Source: Bacteroidales bacterium (GTDB lineage Bacteria; Bacteroidota; Bacteroidia; Bacteroidales; F082). Taken from it: DNA of 56,993 nucleotides. Shown one piece after another: positions 50,735 through 56,993 of this stretch (positions are counted from its first letter, which is position 1; each line of letters opens with the position of its first letter). A program made the translations under genes and the position numbers. The stretch is from contig JACZJI010000042.1 of assembly GCA_014860665.1 (NCBI GenBank), positions 1-56,993 of the forward strand. The letters run 5' to 3'. The notes below the pieces were generated by a model. That model was not told the origin of the DNA. It saw only the letters and a program-made list of their open reading frames with translations, and did not search any database.

Positions 50735-51855
50735 GGATTTACAGATTTTACGGAAAGTTGATTGTCTCTAAAATAAAATTTTGGAAAAAGTCCGGAAATT
50801 GTATCTGAATTAATTATTTGGGAGAAGGAAACGGTTTTCAGCGAATAGAAATCGGACAATGACTGAATGTCGGTTCTACATTGTCTGTTATAGGCGGAAA
50901 AAACAATATTGTTGACAATGGCATTTAAATAAGCCGGCCACAATCCCTGTTTTAAACTGTAGCTTTGGTTCTCCTGTGATTTATTTGAAACTGTATCATC
51001 CGCCCAGTAAAAAAAATTGTACTTTAAACTGTCCGAAGTCATCAGAACACTACCGAAGCTACTGTTCCAAAAATAAGCCGGTTGAATACCATAGAGGTTA
51101 AAAACATCTGAAAGCGTGTCGCGGCCATTAATATCTATTATCCGCCAGTCAATTTTAGATTGAAGTGATTCAGTTGTATTTTTTCTTTCCAGTTGTGTGT
51201 AGAAATCTAAATGAAGTCGGAAATTTGGAGTTTGCTTCATGATATTTGGTTTCTTTTCAAATGCAATTTCCACAATGGCTTCTTGAGTGGGCAGGATAAC
51301 TTTTTTTATTATTTTGAAATTAACTGGTTGAGAGGATGGGTCAGTCTCTAGGCTGTTGAGCGAAACAAAACGTAAAATGTTTTCTTTCAGAGTAGGATAG
51401 AATTCTTTGAATGAATGGGTCATACATTGAAAAATGCAGCGATTATAAAGAAATGCCAAACCGCAGGCCCTTATTACTGCCTGTTGCATTGCTGCTGTTG
51501 AATCCAACCCAGGGTTGGAAATACCAATCACATCAAACGCGTTCATTTTTTTAGTTGCGTAGATAAACCATTCCGGCAGCTTCGAAAAAAACAACTCGTG
51601 TGTTTCTATTTGCCCATTTTCGCTACCTTGGATTTTTTTTATCTCCTTTTCAAAAATCTTCTTATAAGTCTGATAATCCAGATCTGTTTTGGTCTGGGCA
51701 TTTAATGAGGTCAGGCTGAAAACAAAAATAATTACTATCAATAAGACTCTGAAAAAATTGCTGTGTTCCCTTCCTATGCCATTCTTATGACATAGTTTCA
51801 AAACAAATTTCCCTGATGAAATCAAGGTTAAGAAAACCTTTATAAAAACACGCAT
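50731..51855 (-). CDS. Exported protein with LPP20-like features
   Basis: This 374-residue product has a hydrophobic segment at 36-52 ending SLNAQ, which looks like a signal peptide preceded by an unusual 35-residue lead. A later non-ATG start would shorten it, so the start is uncertain. Residues 80-125 (LPEWFIYATKKM, IGISNPGLDSTAAMQQAVIRA) resemble the first half of LPP20 domains, where a PxWf and a G-S-x-P-x-D pattern precede an Ala-rich helix. The remainder is not recognisable. Its stop overlaps the start of the next LPP20-like gene by 4 nt. Confidence 0.55.
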   Translation of the reverse strand: MRVFIKVFLTLISSGKFVLKLCHKNGIGREHSNFFRVLLIVIIFVFSLTSLNAQTKTDLDYQTYKKIFEKEIKKIQGSENGQIETHELFFSKLPEWFIYATKKMNAFDVIGISNPGLDSTAAMQQAVIRACGLAFLYNRCIFQCMTHSFKEFYPTLKENILRFVSLNSLETDPSSQPVNFKIIKKVILPTQEAIVEIAFEKKPNIMKQTPNFRLHLDFYTQLERKNTTESLQSKIDWRIIDINGRDTLSDVFNLYGIQPAYFWNSSFGSVLMTSDSLKYNFFYWADDTVSNKSQENQSYSLKQGLWPAYLNAIVNNIVFSAYNRQCRTDIQSLSDFYSLKTVSFSQIINSDTISGLFPKFYFRDNQLSVKSVNP

Positions 51856-52058
51856 TATTAAAGCCTAATTCATGAGTTCTTAAAAACTACATTTATAGAA
51901 TTGTTCAGGTAATCAGAGACAGACTTCTGTGAATCATGTTACGTGTAGAGTTGCAAGCAACAGTTTATCCCTCCACTTTCAGCAAAGAAAAATAGAGGGA
52001 TGAACCGTTCCTCAACAGTCTCTCCCATAAAAAAACAGATCAGGCATCAACCTAATCG

Positions 52059-52646
52059 TTATTTGTTGTTTTCCTGGTTTTGAATGGCCTGCTCGAATTC
52101 TTTCTTAAATTTTGTGTAATCGTAGTCAATTTTGAGCTTAGTATCCTGAGAAAGTCTGTTGCTCAAAGAGCTCAAAACCTTATCATTAGCCAATTCAATG
52201 GCTATATAGGTCTTATAATTCCCTTTATCGCTTTTGGTAACCTTTTCACAAATAGTTCTTGTCCCCACTAATTGCTGGTCCACAACTTCCTGGCTTAAAT
52301 CCTGAAAATTCTTTTCCAACTCTTCATCTGTATTATGAACCTGTTGTTTGGCATAATTATTCAGAAGACCTTTTAGTGTCACTGTCATTTCAGATGCCAG
52401 GTTCGTACGGGCATTATTCAGGGCAATTTTTTGACTGATTGCCTGATCCATACTTTCACCTATGGCATTTGCCCTGAAAGCTTGGGTATCGCTTTGGTAT
52501 TGAGGACCTGAACAGTAAACCTGAACCGGGGTTTCTCCGGCAGGGGCTTTTTTAGCCATCTTCCTAGCCGAACTGCAGGAAGTTAACATAAATCCCAAAG
52601 TCAGGACTGACAATAAGAGAGTAGAGAATTTGTACATTTTTTTCAT
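52059..52646 (-). CDS. LPP20-like lipoprotein
   Basis: This 195-residue lipoprotein has lipobox LTSC (C24). An LPP20-like domain follows, with FRANAIGESMDQAISQKIALNNARTNLAS split across residues 57-85 and a late IAIELANDKVLSSL strand-helix unit. A charged coiled tail follows (170-195). It is the first gene of the minus-strand envelope cluster and probably sits in the outer membrane facing the periplasm. An alternative ATG three codons downstream is possible. No promoter box is clear in the AT-rich upstream DNA. Confidence 0.75.
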   Translation of the reverse strand: MKKMYKFSTLLLSVLTLGFMLTSCSSARKMAKKAPAGETPVQVYCSGPQYQSDTQAFRANAIGESMDQAISQKIALNNARTNLASEMTVTLKGLLNNYAKQQVHNTDEELEKNFQDLSQEVVDQQLVGTRTICEKVTKSDKGNYKTYIAIELANDKVLSSLSNRLSQDTKLKIDYDYTKFKKEFEQAIQNQENNK

Positions 52647-53436
52647 AAAGCAAAAATTTAAGGTTGTTAAACGGTTATTACATTTTATTTAATTGATTTC
52701 CTGAAAATCATATCAATAATAATTTGCTTTAATATAATCCTAAAATTATTTTGACTGATCCTGTCTTAAATGGAAGCAAACCGTTTGGGTGAATAGTGGG
52801 AAAAAGAAAATTCATATTACAGAATTAAAGTTGGTTTAAAACAGAATAAAAAATTTTTTTCATAATTTGATTTTAGGATGCTTTTTTAGAATCAAAAAAT
52901 CGTCTTTTTATTGGCACTTTCTATCGTTGCTTTCTTCAATTTCCAAAGTTCCGGCAGTTAAAAAATATATTTGTTGGAATTGCTTTTTTTCAATTTTAAC
53001 AAACATCGTCCAGTTTTTCACGAAGAAAAATTTTTCAGATTAAACTAATAGATTATAAAAAGAATCTTTTCACCTTTCTAATTAATTTCTACCGTTTTAA
53101 ATTTTAAAAGAAAAATAAATTGCTCCGATGATCTGCCAAAACTTTTCTCCAGTATTATTAAAAAACAAACGAACTAATTTTACTAAAGCTTAAATTAAAA
53201 AATTATCGCAATTTAATTTCAATAAATAATTGAACAATGCAACAGAATAAGTAATCACCCTACTCATTAATAAGTATTTTTTAACTGACTATTCTTAATT
53301 TTTTATTATTCTAAAAAGTTCCAAGGCTTATTTATTATGCTTTAATATTTTCTCTACAACCCTGAACTATTCGGGGCTTGAATTTTCAAAAGTTCGAAAG
53401 TTCAATGGTTATTCAATTTCATTCAAAATGGTTTGT

Positions 53437-53595
53437 CTCGTCTTGAAAAAGGTTGATAGAGGTAACAGACCTACCCATAAACTCCCTGACTGCTGTCAGT
53501 CTGGCTCCCAGCAGGGGTAAGCTCGTCTTTTTTGAATAAGGAATAGTGTAAAAATCTTATGAAAAGTGGAAGAGGAAACTCTTCCACTTTTTTGT
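53437..53595 (+). ncRNA. Candidate small structured RNA
   Basis: On the plus strand the region between two CTCGTCTT repeats (53438 and 53522) can fold into a closed unit. AGGT/ACCT forms hairpin one, CTGAC/GTCAG with a TGCT loop forms hairpin two, CTGG/CCAG with a CTC loop forms hairpin three, and TACC...CTCC pairs with GGGGTA to close it. A strong plus-strand terminator follows at 53562-53593. No plus-strand gene exists upstream for that terminator. No -7 box was found, and no known RNA family is recognised. Confidence 0.3.
53562..53593. terminator. Strong terminator with GAAA tetraloop
   Basis: AAAAGTGGAAGAG (53562-53574), loop GAAA, then CTCTTCCACTTTT (53579-53591) followed by TT. The T tract is better on the plus strand, but on the minus strand it could also end the HTH gene, whose stop is at 53690. 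Confidence 0.85.
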
Positions 53596-53612
53596 TTACC
53601 CTTGAAACCGGC

Positions 53613-53673
53613 ACGCAATTTCAAAACGCATGACTGGTAATTCATGTTTTTAACGACATGCGAAAAATTCGCG
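53613..53673. repeat. Nested palindrome 3' of the HTH gene
   Basis: CGCATG (53627-53632) pairs with CATGCG (53657-53662). Further out, GCAATTT (from 53615) faces AAATTCGC (to 53672) with one bulge. ACTGG near 53633 can also reach CCAGT at 53676-53680. It is compact and GC-richer than its surroundings. Confidence 0.4.
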
Positions 53674-53689
53674 CGCCAGTGTAGGCTTT

Positions 53690-54073
53690 TCAGATGCTAC
53701 TTTCTCGAAACTCAATCACATCCTTTTTCCTGTAATAGATTTTCCCTCTGATTTTTTTGAACGGAATCACTTGGTCATACCGGTAATTTTGCAACGTACG
53801 CTTGCAAACAGGGAGTATTTCCAAAACCTCTTTGGTGGTTATCCATGTCGCCTCAGGCTTCCTCGTTAGGGCAGCCTGAAGGTCAAGAATCTGTTTTTTT
53901 AATTCTGTAATTTCGAGAGCCTGTTGCCGGATCAGGGAATGCAGATCTCCTGACGGCGGAGGGGCCACCGTTTTACCATTTACAAGTCCGAAGTAAGTTT
54001 TTAAATCTGCTAATTCATAATCTGTTTTTTCATGATCACTAAACTTGAAGTTCATTTTAATTTGTTGTTTCAT
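53690..54073 (-). CDS. HTH DNA-binding protein (excisionase/MerR-like)
   Basis: This 127-residue protein has an N-terminal variable part, a short coiled coil (about 55-72, ALEITELKKQILDLQAAL) and a C-terminal winged HTH of the HTH_17/excisionase type (WITTKEVLEILPVCKRTLQN, then IPFKKIRGKIYYRKKDVIEF). Such proteins are typical of integrative elements in Bacteroidota, where they assist excision or regulate genes. A GTG start 14 codons upstream would lengthen it; I chose the ATG at 54073. The ATG at 54055 is a further option. No integrase is visible. Confidence 0.75.
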   Translation of the reverse strand: MKQQIKMNFKFSDHEKTDYELADLKTYFGLVNGKTVAPPPSGDLHSLIRQQALEITELKKQILDLQAALTRKPEATWITTKEVLEILPVCKRTLQNYRYDQVIPFKKIRGKIYYRKKDVIEFRESSI

Positions 54074-54650
54074 TAAAAATGAACCTGGGCCCAAGTTCGG
54101 GTTGATTTTCAACACCGTGACGAATATAGTTTCTCAAGTGCCTTTTTAAAAGGACAAAAAATCTCACTTTTTTATATCGCTGAAAATCAAATGGATGTGA
54201 GTTGTGATATTGAAAGGAAAAAAAAATTAAAGATTTTGGCCAGAAAAAGATGCTTTCAAGCATCGTATCAACTCCCTGTCAACGTCGCTTTAGCAAGCCT
54301 CAAACTCCCCTTATTCGCCCCCTAAACAAGCCCTAAACACTCCCTTTTCTCCCCCTGGAAGAGATGAAACGGGCATGAAACAGGGGCGTTGAACCCTTTT
54401 TGAATGGTTTTTAATACTGCGTTTGCACAGGGGGAAGGACTGACAGCCCTATGAAAGTGCCTGTTTGGCAGTTCTTTTTGCCGCATTTTGCCGGTGTTTG
54501 CCGGTGTCAGTATGGCAGCTTTCTGACAGGGGGAAGCAACCAGCGGCAAAACGCGGCAAATGTTATGCTGAAAGGACATTGTGCGAGGTTTTTGCAGGAA
54601 AGCCATCAGATGTACGAATTTGTGTATCATAACTTTAAAATTTTTATTTT
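54074..54650. other. Intergenic region with inverted and direct repeats
   Basis: These 577 bases hold a 17-bp inverted repeat at 54477-54493 and 54544-54560 (16 of 17), a repeated CAGGGGGAAG (54428-54437 and 54527-54536) and a tandem TTTGCCGGTG (54487-54506). Composition is richer in G and C than the AT-rich spacer before it. I see no gene that I would defend here. Confidence 0.55.
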
Positions 54651-55319
54651 ATGTCTACCTTTAAAAACTGAGTCCTTGGGGGCTTCAAAGGAAAAGTCGG
54701 CAGTGTGGTCGGCTCCAAATGGAAAGGCCAGAATGTGATGAGAGTCATTCCGGCCTCAGTCTCTAACCCGCGTACGCCCCGGCAGCTGAATGCCCGAAGC
54801 CGGTTTGCGCTCATGGGACACTTTTTATCAACGCAGCGAAGGCTGGTAAGTGCGGGGTTCAAGGCTTACGCCGAAAATTCCACCGCTTTCAATGCTGCTA
54901 TGCAGTACAATCTGGCATATGCCATAACAGGAGAGTATCCTGACCTGTCTATTGATTTCAGCCAGGTCAAACTCAGTATGGGACAACTACCGGTGCCTTC
55001 AGGAATGCAAGCAGTTGTTTCTTCTGCTTTGAGCATAACCCTGAGCTGGACTGACAACAGCAGCATGTCCCTGGCAAATTCAAGTGATCTGCTGATGGTG
55101 GGAGTGTACGATCCGGAAACCGGTACAGGTTATACTGAGTTGGGAATATTGAAACGGTCTGATGCCGGTGGTGTGCTAACCTTGCCCGACAACTGGGCAG
55201 GGCGGATGGTCGAGTTATTTCTGTTCATGGTGTCAACCCTTTCTGCAGGAGAAATTCACTCCAAAGAGATGGTTTCGGATACGCTGTACATGGGAAATCT
55301 TCAATTGACGGGGGAGTAG
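54651..55319 (+). pseudogene. DUF6266-family gene with in-frame TGA at codon 7
   Basis: The frame starts ATG at 54651 (MSTFKN), meets TGA at 54669-54671, and continues VLGGFKGKVGSVVGSKWKGQ. That is the conserved start of DUF6266 proteins (GGFxGKVGxVVGxxWKG). The frame then stays open for 215 codons to 55319, with RQLNARSRFALMGHFL and a beta-rich C terminus. DUF6266 proteins are common in Bacteroidota, often in multiple copies, and of unknown function. Translation might restart at GTG 54705, which would drop the conserved Gly motif. A terminator follows at 55342. Confidence 0.75.
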
Positions 55320-55341
55320 TTTTTATCCTCTTAACCTGAAA

Positions 55342-55367
55342 GGCTGTCTCAAAAATTTGGGGCAGTC
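55342..55367 (+). terminator. Terminator of the DUF6266 gene
   Basis: GGCTGTCTC (55342-55350) and GGGGCAGTC (55359-55367) form a stem with some G-T pairs around AAAAATTT, followed by TTCATTTTTT. Confidence 0.7.
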
Positions 55368-55380
55368 TTCATTTTTTGTC

Positions 55381-55479
55381 ATGTGGAGAAAGAATAGAAA
55401 TGGGCATATCCTGCCCGATGGTTTACCTGCCGAAGGCATGGTGATCCGGAATTCTGGTCCCAAGATAAAAATCACATAG
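55381..55479 (+). CDS. Possible 32-residue small protein
   Basis: ATG at 55381 opens a 32-codon frame, starting MWRKNRNGHILPDGLPAEGM and ending at TAG. It has no recognised motif and lies after a terminator with no clear promoter, so it may be chance or a remnant. Confidence 0.2.
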   Translation: MWRKNRNGHILPDGLPAEGMVIRNSGPKIKIT

Positions 55480-55522
55480 GTATTTCTCCGTCTTGTGATG
55501 AGGTAGCCTATAAAATTATTCC

Positions 55523-55801
55523 TTACTGAGATTCGGTCAGGTTTTGTTCAATGACATTTATCACAGTCAGTTTTTCCATCATTTCCTTTAAAGAGTCTGA
55601 ACACTCAATTTCCTCCAATATTTCATCCTGGCAGGACAATTCCCTTCGCATGAGTCCTACATTTTCATATAGAAATCCGGTAGTGGTTTTAGTAATGATT
55701 GACTGTGTTGCTTCAATTCCAAACCAATCCAATGTGAGAAAAAGTCTTCCATCGATAACTTCCAGATGGATAACTTTTGGTTTTTTTGCCCTGAAAACCA
55801 T
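55523..55801 (-). CDS. Hypothetical protein, 92 residues
   Basis: This 92-residue frame starts with ATG. It has a basic N terminus (RAKKPK), a strand-rich middle (VIHLEVIDGRLFLTLDWFGI) and an acidic C-terminal helix (QDEILEEIECSDSLKEMMEKL). No family is recognised, and no membrane segment or signal is present. It stands between the DUF6266 remnant and the two-component pair. Coding is plausible from the balanced composition. Confidence 0.45.
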   Translation of the reverse strand: MVFRAKKPKVIHLEVIDGRLFLTLDWFGIEATQSIITKTTTGFLYENVGLMRRELSCQDEILEEIECSDSLKEMMEKLTVINVIEQNLTESQ

Positions 55802-55941
55802 AAGAATCTATTTCCTTTTTGTTCCTTTAATCGGAGTGCAAGTTCAAGACAAAAATGAGATAAGCAAAACTTCCAGGGAAGTATTTAATATACTCATGAA
55901 TGAGTATTTTATTTTCTGAAAATAATTGGAATGTATTTTTT

Positions 55942-56481
55942 CTAGGATTTATCTTTCAGTTTCTTCCGGATGTTTCTTCGGTGTGTATCAGCAGTATTCT
56001 TACTTATAAAGAGAATTTCCGCTATTTCTAAGCTGGTTTTGCCTTCTGCAACGAGTCTTTGGATTTCTTTTTCCCTGTCGGATAATTGGTAGAAGTGGCG
56101 GAAATAATCGGGTTGTTTGTTTTCCTGATATCTTGTAAGACAATCATTCAGTTCATCCAGATCGACAGGTTTTAACAGATAATCAAAAGCTTCTGCCTTA
56201 ATGGCTTTAATGGCATACTGGTTATAACCTGTTACGAATACAAAAGTGGGAAAACAATCATGAAGGCGAACCATCTTGACTACTTCAAATCCTGAAAGCC
56301 CGGGCATCTCCACATCCAGGAAAACCATATCAGGCTGGATGCGCATGATTTCATCCGGAGCAGCCTCGGGAGAGCTCATTTTCTGAATGATCTTTACTCT
56401 GCCTGTCAATTCTAACAAGGCTTCCATTCTTTCCAGTGCCAGCGGATCATCGTCAACTAATACGCAGTTTATGAGTTTCAT
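55942..56481 (-). CDS. Response regulator, receiver plus LuxR-type HTH
   Basis: This 179-residue regulator has an N-terminal receiver (about 4-115; acidic D10-D12, phosphoacceptor D56 in FLDVEMPGLSGFEV, and the KPVDLDEL end) whose sequence is close to the LytTR-regulator type. The C-terminal 50 residues are a LuxR/GerE HTH (LSDREKEIQRLVAEGKTSLEIAEILFISKNTADTH split by the turn). The gene lies 15 nt downstream of the kinase, so they form a pair. Targets are unknown. Confidence 0.9.
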   Translation of the reverse strand: MKLINCVLVDDDPLALERMEALLELTGRVKIIQKMSSPEAAPDEIMRIQPDMVFLDVEMPGLSGFEVVKMVRLHDCFPTFVFVTGYNQYAIKAIKAEAFDYLLKPVDLDELNDCLTRYQENKQPDYFRHFYQLSDREKEIQRLVAEGKTSLEIAEILFISKNTADTHRRNIRKKLKDKS

Positions 56482-56496
56482 AGGTGTCGATTTTAT

Positions 56497-56993
56497 TTAA
56501 ATTAGTTTTTTGTTTTTTCTTTTATACGATTGTTTCTCAATTAAGATTGTCACTTTTGTGCCGGGGAATTCTTTTCCCGGATTCAGATCTTCCACAGAAT
56601 AGCTGATTCTCTGATGGTAGTTTGTCCTGTAAAGCGATAGTGTTTCGTTTAAAATTTCAAGTCCTTTCCCGGTGGAGAAGTTTTCTTTTTCACCGGCGGC
56701 TTTTTTTCCAATCCCGTTATCTGATGTTTCAATTATCAGGAAATGTCCCTGCTCGAAGCACTTTATTTCAATAAAGGCAGGTTGTTTTCCCAGAGTAGGA
56801 TAGAGGCCGTGCTTAATCGCATTTTCGACAAATGTGTGAATCAACAAGCGAGGCAATTTTACAGTCCCTGCTTTCAGATTGTTGGAGATGTTGTATGAGA
56901 ACTGATTATCATGCCTGAATTGCTCTAACTCAAGAAAGTTTTTTACAAAGTCCAATTCCTCTTCCAAAGTAGTTTCGATCTGACCGGAAGCCA
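56497..56993 (-). CDS. LytS-type sensor kinase, 3' part only
   Basis: The frame is open to the window edge at 56993, so the start and the phosphoacceptor histidine lie outside. The visible 165 residues include the SGQIETTLEEELDFV helix and the LytS/His_kinase segment FLELEQFRHD. The ATPase then shows the N box (FVENAIKHGLYP), the G1 box (DNGIG) and GKGLEILNE. It should phosphorylate the regulator encoded 15 nt downstream. Confidence 0.85.
   Translation of the reverse strand, partial: ASGQIETTLEEELDFVKNFLELEQFRHDNQFSYNISNNLKAGTVKLPRLLIHTFVENAIKHGLYPTLGKQPAFIEIKCFEQGHFLIIETSDNGIGKKAAGEKENFSTGKGLEILNETLSLYRTNYHQRISYSVEDLNPGKEFPGTKVTILIEKQSYKRKNKKLI

Larger units (their letters stand above)
52647..53689. 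other. 1-kb AT-rich spacer with a structured 3' part
   Basis: From 52647 to about 53340 the sequence is very AT-rich and shows no gene or clear promoter. From about 53430 the composition changes, and the stretch holds the candidate RNA, a 13-bp terminator hairpin and the palindrome listed separately. Confidence 0.6.

Noticed and set aside
53437..53595. Known RNAs (tmRNA, SRP RNA, RNase P RNA, common riboswitches)
   Set aside because: None of the conserved cores of these families was found on either strand.
54322..54630. 102-codon minus-strand frame in the repeat-rich intergenic region
   Set aside because: Composition follows the inverted repeats; Pro/Cys-rich without motif. Not supported as a gene.
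54651..54705. Selenocysteine at the TGA of the DUF6266 gene
   Set aside because: No selenoprotein family and no redox role is known for DUF6266; no stem-loop typical of a bacterial SECIS was seen just after the TGA.

Overview
The window reads as a chromosomal segment of a Gram-negative Bacteroidota member, probably Bacteroidales or Marinilabiliales-like. The signs are Bacteroidota-type promoters (TTTG, about 20 nt, then TAnnTTTG), almost no Shine-Dalgarno sequences, type IX secretion (T9SS) C-terminal sorting domains, a PorE-like OmpA protein, lipid A genes and DUF6266. Everything here comes from reading the sequence. No database search was run, so family names rest on motif recognition.

Layout. 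1-50 is the 3' part of tRNA-Arg(ACG). 235-5573 (+) holds housekeeping genes: a class III aminotransferase, gamma-glutamyltransferase, a hotdog thioesterase, aat, a nucleoside deaminase and a sirtuin. A lone receiver protein and a rhomboid protease follow. 6967-11032 (+) is a polysaccharide export trio (flippase, Wzz-like, Wzy/WaaL-like) without glycosyltransferases. It converges on efp-lpxA-fabZ-lpxC and lpxD (-). Between the two lies a striking tandem repeat with a 20.5-bp period. 15541-19874 has an Lrp regulator divergent from a trans-sulfuration-type PLP enzyme, a thioesterase, a small membrane protein with an odd tail, a palindromic promoter-bearing element and a solo HutD.

20035-32885 (-) carries two tandem POT-like transporters, a helix-hairpin-helix protein, an NSS transporter with its small MetS-like subunit, purM, a PorE-like OmpA protein with an extra degenerate retropepsin-like domain, a TatA-like protein with a histone-H1-like tail, and protoporphyrinogen oxidase. 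33508-36933 (+) is a large T9SS cargo with OB-fold and double HKD (phospholipase D/nuclease) domains.

37312-52646 (-) is the most interesting part: ten consecutive same-strand genes for exported proteins. In order of transcription they are a lipoprotein with LPP20-like features, two more LPP20-like exported proteins, a five-repeat PEGA protein, two lipoproteins sharing one N-terminal module but carrying different C-terminal domains (seven FG-GAP repeats; a Gly-rich domain), a transglutaminase-like protein, an MltC-like lytic transglycosylase, a fibre-like protein and a T9SS-tailed protein. The transglutaminase-like and transglycosylase proteins share a YKKQEQ coiled-coil start. I propose this as a candidate undescribed envelope or surface-structure system that couples peptidoglycan editing to display of surface modules.

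52647-55500 is AT-rich spacer followed by island-like DNA: a candidate structured RNA, palindromes, an excisionase-like HTH protein, and a DUF6266 gene with an in-frame TGA at codon 7. The window ends in a two-component pair (LuxR-type regulator and a truncated LytS-type kinase).
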